A stretch of 10,000 nt of DNA. It comes from Penaeus vannamei (lineage: Eukaryota; Arthropoda; Malacostraca; Decapoda; Penaeidae). The DNA lies in contig NC_091563.1 in the NCBI RefSeq assembly GCF_042767895.1, positions 42,928,852 to 42,938,851 on the forward strand. The letters are read 5' to 3'. This document shows, in pieces, positions 1-6,480 of this stretch. The notes beneath the pieces are model-generated. The model was not told where the DNA came from. It did not search any database and worked only from the letters and a program-made list of their open reading frames with translations. A program made the translations under genes and the position numbers. How positions within the stretch are numbered: position 1 is the first letter of the stretch; each line of letters begins with the position of its first letter.

Positions 1-264
1 AGACCGCCCTCCCTCTCGCCCACCAGCCCACCCCACCCCACCCCACCCACCCCCAACCCTCCGATGGGCGATGGGCGGGAGGGCGTCACGGCCGGGCCAT
101 CGAGCTTCCCGATAACACACCGATAGCGCCAGCCCACCGAAGCCCTGAGGGGGGGATGAGGGGGGGGAGGGGGAGGGGGCACAAAGGGCTTGGCGGTGAC
201 GTCACTTCCACGCAGTCACCGGCCGGAGTTTGTGAATGGGCGGAGCGAGGAGACCAAAGGGGTG
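1..264. other. GC-rich, CpG-containing unique sequence
   Basis: The first 60 bases are C-rich (CCCA runs) and 146-178 is G-rich. Between them lies mixed-composition sequence with many CpG dinucleotides, including a short direct repeat of GATGGGCG near 63-77. No open frame with a recognisable protein is present. The composition resembles a fragment of a CpG-rich promoter or first-exon region, but nothing downstream supports a transcript, because it runs straight into a T/C repeat array at 265. Confidence 0.5.
194..243. promoter_or_regulatory. Candidate CRE plus GC box cluster
   Basis: Seen: the 10 bp palindrome GTGACGTCAC at 196-205 contains the full CRE core TGACGTCA (197-204). CGGTGAC (194-200) is repeated in inverted form as GTCACCG (215-221), giving a 7 bp stem with a 14 base loop. 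A GC box, GGGCGG, lies at 238-243. Known: TGACGTCA is the CREB/ATF consensus and GGGCGG the Sp/KLF core. Inferred: a promoter-proximal element. No gene is visible on either side, so this is only a motif-level call. Confidence 0.25.
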
Positions 265-780
265 TGGGGATTCCCTCTTTTTCTCTCTCTCTTTTTTTTA
301 TTTCTTTTTTTTTTCTTCGTCCTCCTCTCTCTTCTTCTTCTTTCTTTTTTATCTCTCTATCTTTGGTTTTGTGTTTTTCTTCGTTCTCTCCCTCTATTTC
401 TTTCTTTTTTTTATCCTCTTCTCTCCTCTTCTTCTTTTCTTTTAACTCTCTATCTTTGGTTTTGTGTTTTTCTTCGTTCTCTACCTCTGTTTTATTTCAT
501 CCTCCTGTCTCCTCTTCTTCTTCTTTTTTATTTCTCTATCTCTTGGTTTTGTGTTTCTCTTCCTTCTCTCTCTTTTTTCTTTTCTTTTTTTTTCTTCATC
601 CTCTTCTTCTTCTTCTTTTTTTATCTCTCTATCTTTGGTTTTGCGTTTTTATACCTTCTCTCTCTCTCTTTTTTTTTCTCTTCATCCTCCTTCTCTTCTT
701 TTTTTTTTATCTCTCTATCTTGGTTTTGTGTTTTTCTTCCTTCTCTCCCTCTTCTTTTTTCCTTTTTTATTATTATTATT
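265..780. repeat. T/C-rich minisatellite, about 90 bp unit
   Basis: The + strand is almost pure T and C. A conserved core (ATCTTTGGTTTTGTGTTTTT followed by a CTTCNTTCTC block) recurs with GGTTTT starting at 365, 458, 545, 637 and 722, so the spacings are 93, 87, 92 and 85 bp. The G residues of the core are the only non-pyrimidines in long stretches. Unit length varies through slippage in T and CTT runs. The frames open across it encode Phe/Leu/Ser-rich strings in all three registers and are repeat artefacts. Confidence 0.85.
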
Positions 781-902
781 TTTTTAAAGGTGGGGTAAAA
801 TATTCTTTGTTATTTTCTGCCTTTTGTATTTATCCAAACATCGAATATTAATCTTTTTCTTATCTAATTCCAAAACCTAAACAATAAAAAATAGATAAGC
901 AT

Positions 903-1013
903 ATTTAGAGAAAAAAAAATAAAAATCAGAATCCAACAAAAGAGAAAAGAAACAAAGAAGAAAAGAAAGAAAGAAGGAAAAGAAGAAAAGAAAGAAAGAA
1001 AGAAAAGAAAACG
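903..1013. repeat. A-rich polypurine tract, degenerate (GAAA)n
   Basis: This is a nearly pure A/G stretch built from AAAG, GAAA and GAAG words with a few C/T interruptions in its first 40 bases. It follows 120 bases of AT-rich sequence (781-902) in which nothing else is recognisable. Confidence 0.8.
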
Positions 1014-1024
1014 CGAGGGGTTAT

Positions 1025-1069
1025 TGACCTGCGACCCTCCATTCCGACCTGACCTTTTAGCAATGACCT
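1025..1069 (-). promoter_or_regulatory. Cluster of TGACCT (AGGTCA) half-sites
   Basis: Seen: TGACCT at 1025-1030, 1050-1055 and 1064-1069, plus near matches CGACCC (1032-1037) and CGACCT (1045-1050). Read on the minus strand these are AGGTCA, the nuclear-receptor half-site. The last two perfect copies are 8 bases apart; the first is one base from the imperfect CGACCC. The stretch is otherwise non-repetitive. Binding is inferred only; three hexamers in 45 bases could reflect a decayed short repeat. Confidence 0.25.
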
Positions 1070-1277
1070 TAACTCGGGGAAGAAGAAACCTTTTTTTTTT
1101 CTCTGCTCTTCGCCTTTCAAGTCATTCTGTTTTGCGGATTTTCTTTCTACTTTGTTTCATTGTCTTCTTCTTCTTCGTCTTCTTACTTTCATTCTTATTT
1201 CTCCTGTTATCATTTTCCTAATCAGTAGTATAAGAATTTTTATCGCAATCATGATCATACGAACTAACAATATCCTT

Positions 1278-1712
1278 GTTATTATCATTATTATCATCAT
1301 TGCCATTATCATCACTATTGTTATCCTCACGATCATTATCATTTTTTATCATCTTCGCCATATTCCTCTTTTCCTCCTTGAAGAAAAAAGGGTTCTCCAA
1401 CCACCCCGAGAAGTGTTAAAAAGATAAAAGAAAAATATATATCTCAATATTGCAAGTCCTGTTATTATCATTATCATCATCATTGTCATTATCATCACTA
1501 TTGTTATCCTCACGATCATTATCGTTTAAATATTTTTTGCCATTTTTCTCCTTTCCTCTCTGATGAAAAAAAAAATCTCTAATCACATCCAGGTGTTGAA
1601 AAGATTTTAAAATATATATAAAAATATAAGCGAGAAGTGTTGAAAAGATAAAAAAAAAATCTATACATACACAAACACAACCTCCCCCCCCCGCTCTCAA
1701 TATTGCAAGTCC
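1278..1712. repeat. 183 bp tandem duplication with embedded (ATT/ATC)n
   Basis: Copy 1 (about 1278-1459) and copy 2 (1461 onward) share an ATT/ATC microsatellite, the sequence CTATTGTTATCCTCACGATC (1315 and 1498, offset 183), a T/C-rich block and a GTGTTRAAAAGAT block. The junction word CTCAATATTGCAAGTCC occurs at 1443-1459 and again at 1696-1712, marking the end of each unit. Copy 2 is longer because GTGTTGAAAAGAT is itself duplicated 44 bp apart (1593 and 1637). So there are two full units with nested duplication. Confidence 0.85.
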
Positions 1713-1937
1713 CCCGCAAACACAAACACTACAATTGCTGACGTTGTTGACGTTGATAAAGACTCGCCGATGCTAAGGAGATAAGAGGCCCCTAAGATGT
1801 CAGTCTCGTAACAGCGGTCGTATTATCGGATCTTATCGCGGCGTCGATCGTAACTTACAAGGCGTCTTAGGGGGATGCGCGCCATCTGTTGCAGGAGCGG
1901 GCAAACACGTGCGCATTCCACGATTCTTCTGAAGAGT
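1713..1937. other. Unique island with GATA, half-CRE and E-box motifs
   Basis: This is one of the few mixed-composition stretches. It holds two TGACGT half-CREs 9 bp apart (1739-1744, 1748-1753), TGATAA (1754-1759), AGATAAG (1779-1785), two TTATCG words 10 bp apart (1823-1828, 1833-1838; GATA motifs on the minus strand) and a CACGTG E-box (1906-1911). It is also CpG-rich around 1810-1880. No coding potential is visible. It could be an enhancer-like spacer or a fragment of a dispersed element; the motifs are short and chance cannot be excluded. Confidence 0.3.
1789..1873. other. Inverted repeat / hairpin in the unique island
   Basis: CCCCTAAGA (1789-1797) is perfectly complementary in inverted order to TCTTAGGGG (1865-1873). 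In RNA the stem would extend to 13 pairs (1789-1801 with 1861-1873) using two G-U wobbles. The loop is about 59 bases and contains the paired TTATCG words. It is not a tRNA or any RNA family I recognise. Confidence 0.45.
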
Positions 1938-2109
1938 ATGGAGGGAGGGAAGGAAGGGAGGAAGGGGAGGGAAGGAGGGAGGTGGGAAGGGAGGGAGGAA
2001 GGAGGGAGGGATAGGGGGAGGAAGGAGGGAGGGATAGGGGGAGGGAGGAAGGGAGGGAGGGAGGGAGGGAGGAGGGAGGGAGGGAGGGAGGAGGAGGGAA
2101 GGAGGGAGG

Positions 2110-2198
<89 letters not shown>

Positions 2199-2330
2199 AG
2201 AGACAGACCAGACAGACAGACAGAAAGAAAGAAAGAGAAAAAGAAAAAGAAAGGGAAAGAGAAAGAAAGAGAAAAAGAAATAGAAAGAGAAAGAGAGATG
2301 CAGAGAGACATACACAGACAGACAGACAAA
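1938..2330. repeat. Composite polypurine satellite: GGGA, GA, CAGA, GAAA
   Basis: On the + strand, GGGA/GGAAG words (about 1938-2115) pass into an uninterrupted AG run (2121-2195, 75 bases), then ACAGA/CAGAC words (2196-2222), then GAAA words (2223-2295) and a short CAGA tail. The G-rich part has dozens of GGG runs a few bases apart, so G-quadruplex formation on the + strand is likely. Purine strands of this kind are also known to form triplex (H-DNA). The Glu-Arg and Leu-Ser open frames across it are artefacts. Confidence 0.9.
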
Positions 2331-2407
2331 AAACAAAAACAAAACCAAAAAAAACAGAGAAATCAAAACAGATATATCAAAAGATCCATCACTTAGCAAA
2401 CCAAACG

Positions 2408-2487
2408 ATAAAAGCAGACAACCTGTAAACCAAATAACAAAGAACAAAAGAACAAAAACACAGAAAAGTTACAGGTTGCTGCCTTAT
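2408..2487. other. Strong hairpin with A-rich 40-base loop
   Basis: CAACCTGTAA (2419-2428) is the exact reverse complement of TTACAGGTTG (2469-2478). Past one bulged A (2418), GCAG (2414-2417) pairs with CTGC (2479-2482), and beyond a small internal loop ATAA (2408-2411) pairs with TTAT (2484-2487), about 18 pairs in total. The loop (2429-2468) is almost only A and C. The stem is mixed in composition, unlike the surrounding repeats, so the pairing is not a by-product of simple sequence. Confidence 0.6.
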
Positions 2488-2495
2488 AAGGAAGG

Positions 2496-2545
2496 GAGGA
2501 GGCGGGAAGAAGAGAAGAGGAGGAGGAGGAGGAAAAGAAGAAATA
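2496..2545. repeat. (GGA/GAA)n purine tract
   Basis: A short run of GGA and GAA words, including about five consecutive AGG triplets, bridges the hairpin region and the GAT microsatellite that follows. Confidence 0.7.
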
Positions 2546-2566
2546 ACGTGAAGGAGTGGAGGGAAG

Positions 2567-2800
2567 GTGGATGATGATGATGATGACAATGACGATGGCA
2601 ATGATGATGATGATTGATGATAATGATGACCATAGTGTTGATGATGATGATGATGATGATGATGATAATGATGATGATAGTGATGGAGATGAAGATGAAG
2701 ACAAAGAAGATGAAGATAGAGATAAAGTTGAAGTCTAAGACAAAGACAAAGATGAAGATGATGAAGATGACGATAACGTAGATGAAGATGAAGAACACGA
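2567..2800. repeat. (GAT)n microsatellite, degenerate
   Basis: GAT/ATG triplets dominate, with the purest run (GATGATGATGATGATGATGAT) near 2638-2666, then GATGAAGAT and GACAAAGAC variants. One + frame (2556-2738) opens with Met/Thr and becomes Asp-rich because of the triplet phase. It has no other coding sign, and the minus-strand reading is poly His/Ser. I treat it as a microsatellite. Confidence 0.85.
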
Positions 2801-2807
2801 CCCGACC

Positions 2808-3045
2808 TCCCTCCCCTCCTTCCCCCCCCCTCCCTCCCTCCCTCCTCCCTCCCTCCTCCCCATCCCCCCTCCCCTCCCCCGCTCCCTCTCATCCCCCTCC
2901 TTCCCCTCCCTCCCATCGGTCGTCCTCTCCATCCCCTCCTCTCCTCCCCTCCCCTCCTCTCCTCCCTCCCCGCTTCCCTCCCTCCTTCCTCCCCTCCCCG
3001 CCCCCTCCCCTCCCCTCCTCTCCCCCTCCCCCCCACCATCGCCAC
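2808..3045. repeat. C-rich polypyrimidine tract (CCCT/CCCTC)n
   Basis: This is almost pure C and T, built from CCCTCC, CCCCT and CCTCC words with a few interruptions. Its minus strand is a dense series of GGG runs, giving strong G-quadruplex potential there and i-motif potential on the + strand. About 90 bases of unique sequence follow (3046-3140). Confidence 0.85.
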
Positions 3046-3144
3046 GGCCCCCTTTTAATTGCGGAGATTTCAACGCCAGGGAAAATAATGATCCGATAAG
3101 CATCTCACATTCGGCCGCCCGCGACTCGAGAGGCTCAGGATGGA

Positions 3145-3288
3145 TGTGTTGCGGGCGTGGGCGTGTGTTGCGGGCGTGGGCATGTGTTGCGGGCGTGGGC
3201 GTGTGTTGCGGGCGTGGGCGTATGTTGCGGGCGTGGGCGTGTGTTGCGGGCGTGGGCGTGTGTTGCGAGCGTGAGCGTGTGTTGCGGG
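3145..3288. repeat. 19 bp GC-rich minisatellite carrying EGR/Zif268 sites
   Basis: The unit TTGCGGGCGTGGGCGTGTG recurs with no length change: TTGCG begins at 3149, 3168, 3187, 3206, 3225, 3244, 3263 and 3282. Each unit contains GCGTGGGCG, the textbook Zif268/EGR1 zinc-finger site. It is perfect at 3155-3163, 3193-3201, 3212-3220, 3231-3239 and 3250-3258, with one mismatch at 3174-3182 and 3269-3277. The last unit decays into G/A-rich sequence. Because 19 is not a multiple of three, all three frames stay open and give the same 19-residue Cys/Gly/Arg/Val-rich peptide period; this is not evidence of a protein. Confidence 0.92.
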
Positions 3289-3340
3289 GGGAAGGGGAGG
3301 AGGAGGGAGGAGGGGTACCCTTTGCTCTCTATTGCCCTCA

Positions 3341-4018
3341 CTTGCCTTTCCTCTACTCTCCCTTGCCCTCTCCTTCCCTCCCTTGCCCTCTCCTTCCCTC
3401 CCTTACCCTCTCCTACTCTCCCTTGCCCTCCCCTTCCCTCCCTTCCTCTCGTCTCCCCGCCCTTGTCCTCTCCTACTCTCCCTTGCCCTCCCCTCCTCTT
3501 CCCTCCCTTGCCCTCCCCCTCTATTCACTTGCTCTCCCCTACTCTCCCTTGCCCTTGCCTGCTCCTCACTTGTTTTCCCTTCCTCCCTTTCCCTCCTCTA
3601 CTCTCCCTTGCCTCCCTACTTGCTTTTCCACGCCCTTCCCCTTACCTCCCCTTACCCTCCCCTTCCTCCTCCCTTGTCCCTCCCCTCCCCTCCCTTGTCC
3701 TCCCCCTTCCCTCCCTTGTCCTACCCTACCCCTCCCTTGTCCTCCCCCTTCCCTCCCTTGTCCCCTCCCCTCCCCCCTCCCTTGTCCTCCCCTTCCCTCT
3801 CTTGTCCTCCCTCCCCTCCCTTGTCCTCCCCTTCCCTCCCTTGTCCTCCCTTATCCTCCCCCTACCCTCCCTTATCCTCCCTACCCTCCCTTGTCCTCCC
3901 CTTCCCTCCCTTGCCCTCCCCTCCCCTCCCTTGTCCTCCCCTTCCCTCTTGCAACTTGCCCTCCCCTGCCCTCCTTTGTCCTCCCCTTCCCTCTTGCTAC
4001 TTGCCCCTCCACTTGCAT
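3341..4018. repeat. 20 bp CT-rich minisatellite, more than 30 units
   Basis: The consensus is CTTGYCCTCYCCTWCYCTCC. Units at 3362, 3382, 3402, 3422, 3442 and 3462 are in exact 20 bp register; later units vary from 19 to 25 bp. Two early units are identical. Toward 3660-4000 the dominant variant is CTTGTCCTCCCCTTCCCTCC. The array makes long Pro/Leu/Ser open frames in all registers, which are artefacts. The minus strand is G-rich with regular GGG runs. Confidence 0.9.
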
Positions 4019-4324
4019 AACTCTGATCGCGTTTCGTTTCGTTATCTTCACGAGAATCGACGGTTTTCATTAATTTCATAATATTTTTACGGCTCGTTTC
4101 CATCGTCCAAAAAAATAGCTGTCATTTTATCATTATCGTTGTTGTTAAGGTTAATATTTTCTATTGAAAATTGAAACGATACCAATATGTAAATGTAGAT
4201 TATATGAAAAGAGTATTATATTTAACTGAATCAGTATTCCAGACATTACTGTAATTCACAATAATAATTAAAAAGATTAATTTTCATTTATTCTTACACA
4301 TAGATTAGACTTACCCACCTACAG

Positions 4325-4327
<3 letters not shown>
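4019..4327. other. AT-rich unique stretch, no gene seen
   Basis: Mixed AT-rich sequence with no open frame of note, no RNA gene and no tandem repeat. A small perfect hairpin, ATTTTC/GAAAAT with a four-base loop, sits at 4156-4171. The stretch ends directly at a 38-base A run, so it could be the 3' part of an old retroposed sequence. I see no AATAAA signal just upstream and no target-site duplication. Confidence 0.4.

Positions 4328-4365
<38 letters not shown>
4328..4365. repeat. A38 homopolymer run
   Basis: Thirty-eight consecutive A residues follow ACAGTCT and end at CACGCTGC. This may be a poly(A) tail of a retroposon or simple slippage expansion. Confidence 0.95.
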
Positions 4366-4366
<1 letters not shown>

Positions 4367-4724
4367 ACGCTGCCTAATACGTCCCCCTCCCCCCTCACGC
4401 CCACGCCCACCCGCGTCCACTGTTATGTGTATCCATTTCTTACACGTGTACAACTTCTCCTTTCGATAAATCCACGTCCACCCACATATCCACGCCCACG
4501 TTATAGACGCCCCTATACAACACCAACGCCCTCGCGCCCCTTACGCTCTTCTTAATAGCACCCCCACCCCCAACACCCCCTTTCTCCCCCTCCCCCTACC
4601 CCCCAATCCACCTTTCCCCCTGCCCACCGCCCACCGCCCTCCGCCCATCTCCAATAACCCCGACTGCTATTTAATTCTCTGGAGGCCGATGGCAACTGCG
4701 GTCTGCAATGTGTCTTAAGCCCAG
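4366..4724. other. C-rich sequence with degenerate CCACGCCCACG motifs
   Basis: CCACG, CCCAC and CCCCC words dominate. CGCCCACGC at 4398-4406 is a perfect EGR/Zif268 site on the minus strand; a one-mismatch version lies near 4493-4501. TACACGTGTA (4441-4450) is a perfect palindrome with an E-box core. The last 70 bases (about 4655-4724) are unique. There is no coding evidence; the minus-strand frame here is Gly-rich repeat translation. Confidence 0.5.
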
Positions 4725-4747
4725 TTTTTTTTTTTTTTTTTTTTTTT
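4725..4747. repeat. T23 homopolymer run
   Basis: Twenty-three consecutive T residues follow AGCCCAG. It lies about 360 bases after the A38 run and in the opposite sense, so the two could pair. Confidence 0.95.
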
Positions 4748-5167
4748 GTCTTCTCCTTTGCTTCCTTTCGCATTTTTTTTTTTGTTTCTTTCTTTTTTTT
4801 ACTTCTCTAAAAATAAAATGCATTCTCTTCTCCCCTTCTTTCTCCTTCTCCCTCTTCCCCCCTCTATTCCTCTTCTCCCTCTTCCTCCATCATCTTACTT
4901 TCACGCCCTCCTTCCTTCGTTACTCTCACGTGTAGTTACTTATTTATCATTATTCCTTCTGTTATTCTATTCCTCCTTCCTTCCTTTGTGACACTTCGTT
5001 CTTACGCTTTCCCTTCTTCCCTCATTTATCTTACTTTCACATCCTCTAATTATTCAATCTTCTTGTCTTCGTTTCTACTCTTCCTCTTTTCTTTGTTTTT
5101 TAGCGATATTTATCGTGTTATCCTTCTTCCTCCCTTTATCTCTCGATTTTACTCCCTCCTTCGTTGG
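4748..5167. repeat. Degenerate T/C-rich region
   Basis: Low-complexity pyrimidine-rich sequence of CTT, TCC and TTT words. A longer motif, ATCTTACTTTCAC followed by a CCT-rich segment, occurs near 4891 and again near 5027, which suggests a decayed longer repeat. CACGTG occurs near 4926-4933. Open frames here are Phe/Leu/Ser strings and not convincing. Confidence 0.6.
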
Positions 5168-5444
5168 TCAGTTTTCCATTGAGTTATTCTGTCTATCTCT
5201 CTTCCTTCCTTTCTTTCGTCAAATTTAGTTATTCTATCTACCTCTATTCCTTCCTTTCTTTCGTCAAATTTAGTTATTCTGTCTATCTCTCTTCTTTCCT
5301 TTATTCGTCAAATTTAGTTATTCTATCTATCTTTATTCCTTCCTTTCTTTCGTCAAATTTAGTTATTCTATCTACCTCTATTCCTCCCTTTCTTTCGTCA
5401 AATTTAGTTATTCTATCTATCCCCCTTCCTTCTTTTATCCTTTT
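5168..5444. repeat. 45 bp minisatellite
   Basis: The unit begins AAATTTAGTTATTCTATCTA and ends in TTCCTTTCTTTCGTC. Unit starts are 5221, 5266, 5310, 5355 and 5400, with a partial first copy from about 5176. One unit is 44 bp because of a deletion in its TTTCTTTCG segment. A + frame from 5164 to 5592 stays open across it with 15-residue periodicity until the 44 bp unit shifts the phase; I regard it as non-coding. Confidence 0.92.
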
Positions 5445-5604
5445 TTTTACTCTCTCATCCGCTTGGTTTCATTTCTTTAAGAGCATTAAAGGCAATAATA
5501 TCCTCCTGTCATACAACGTTAAGGAAAGGATAATAACGACAGCAGATTATAAAAGGATTTACTTCATTAATGCTTGCACTAATTCCAGATAAAGTTCTTG
5601 GTCT
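5445..5604. other. Unique AT-rich spacer
   Basis: Non-repetitive sequence between two minisatellites. It contains TATAAAAG at 5548-5555, which matches the TATA-box consensus, but no initiator-like motif or gene follows. I see nothing else in it. Confidence 0.4.
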
Positions 5605-5880
5605 GAAAGCGCGGAATTTTTCATCTTAAAAAAAGAAAAAAAAAATAATAATAACATTGGACTTTTTCATCTTAAACTCAAAAAAAGAAAGAAAGAAAAA
5701 AAACAATAACATTTGAATTTTTCATCTTAAACTCAAAAAAAAAAAAAACACACACAAAAAAACAATAACGTTGGAATTTTTCATCTTAAATTAAAAGAAA
5801 AGAAAAAAAAATATATTGGATTTTTTCCTCTTAATTTAAAAGAAAAAAAAAGAAATATATAAAACAAAAACATTATTCTT
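5605..5880. repeat. A-rich minisatellite with TTTTTCATCTTAAA core
   Basis: The core, typically AACATTGGAATTTTTCATCT then TAAA, recurs with TTTTTC starting at 5617, 5663, 5718, 5777 and 5822 (last copy TTTTTCCTCTTAA), and there is a decayed sixth copy near 5870. Spacing varies from 45 to 59 bp because the A/AAAG spacer between cores changes length, while the core itself stays nearly constant. Confidence 0.88.
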
Positions 5881-6090
5881 AAACATCAAAATATACACTA
5901 GATAAAGCAATCGCACCTAAATTCTCCCCCAAAAATTAAATTCCAAAAAGAAATTTGAAAAAAAAAAACATAAAAAAAAACTTAACCTTAACCATCAAAA
6001 TATAAACTAAAATAAAGAAATCAAACCTAACCCCCCCTCCCCCCCCAAAAAAAAAAAATATATATATATCAAATTCAAATACAAAAACGC
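5881..6090. repeat. 109 bp diverged tandem duplication
   Basis: ATCAAAATATA begins at 5885 and again at 5994. Both copies continue with matching ACTA..ATAAAG.AATC..ACCTAA words, a C-run plus A-run, and a CAAATT/AAATTT segment. The second copy has expanded C, A and TA runs. It is AT-rich and non-coding. Confidence 0.7.
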
Positions 6091-6480
6091 CTTTTCCCAT
6101 CACGTTCCTCCACATATATAAAAAAAGACACCAATTAAAACCCCAACAAATTTCTTTTTAAGCTTACAACTCCCTTCCCATTTTCCGTCTCGTCACGCCC
6201 ACGAGAGACCGCCCAAGCCCCGTTAACCAAACCTCCAGAAGAGAACTTGCTTATCTGTTCATCAACTTCCCCAAAAAATAACTTGCTCTACAATTACGTG
6301 TCGCGAGCGGAGTTTTCACACGCTCGGAACACGTTCGAAACACGTCTCGCCTTGTGTTTCGATGTCTTAATGAAACTTGGGGGTCGGGTTGATGGTCAAA
6401 CATCGTGGGGAAAAAAAAACGGGGTTGTTTTGTGTTCTGTAATTCGCTGTGTTTATCTTTTCGTTTTGGGTTATGTTCGT
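6091..6480. other. Mostly unique sequence, no gene recognised
   Basis: Mixed composition. A + frame from 6247 reads about 80 non-repetitive residues before running into the Gly/Arg/Glu repeat translation at 6484, and the minus strand is also open through the same stretch. Neither shows a motif I recognise. Three tandem 11 bp words (CACGCTCGGAA, CACGTTCGAAA, CACGTCTCGCC) lie at 6319-6351. A short exon or dispersed-repeat fragment cannot be excluded. Confidence 0.4.

Noticed and set aside
2556..2738. Asp-rich short protein of about 60 residues
   Set aside because: The composition follows directly from (GAT)n. No start context or non-repeat sequence supports a gene, and the stop lies in the repeat.
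3145..3288. CRISPR array
   Set aside because: Units are contiguous 19 bp repeats with no unique spacers, in what appears to be animal DNA.
3144..4081. Three overlapping + frames of 249-309 codons rich in Pro/Leu/Ser
   Set aside because: All three registers are open at once because the 19 and 20 bp units contain no stops. The same peptide period appears in each frame, which is the mark of a repeat artefact.
4019..4365. Processed pseudogene or SINE ending in the A38 run
   Set aside because: The tail is suggestive, but there is no polyadenylation signal in place, no promoter boxes, no target-site duplication and no recognisable coding remnant, so I did not call an element.
5548..5555. TATA box TATAAAAG; also TATATAA near 6115
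   Set aside because: These are single short AT-rich matches with no initiator motif, no downstream gene and an AT-rich background in which they are expected by chance.
5983..6028. Telomere-like CCTAA / TTAACC words
   Set aside because: Only isolated copies occur, not a tandem CCTAA array as in arthropod telomeres.
6330..6340. tRNA B-box-like GTTCGAAA
   Set aside because: There is no matching A-box, acceptor stem or anticodon arm around it.
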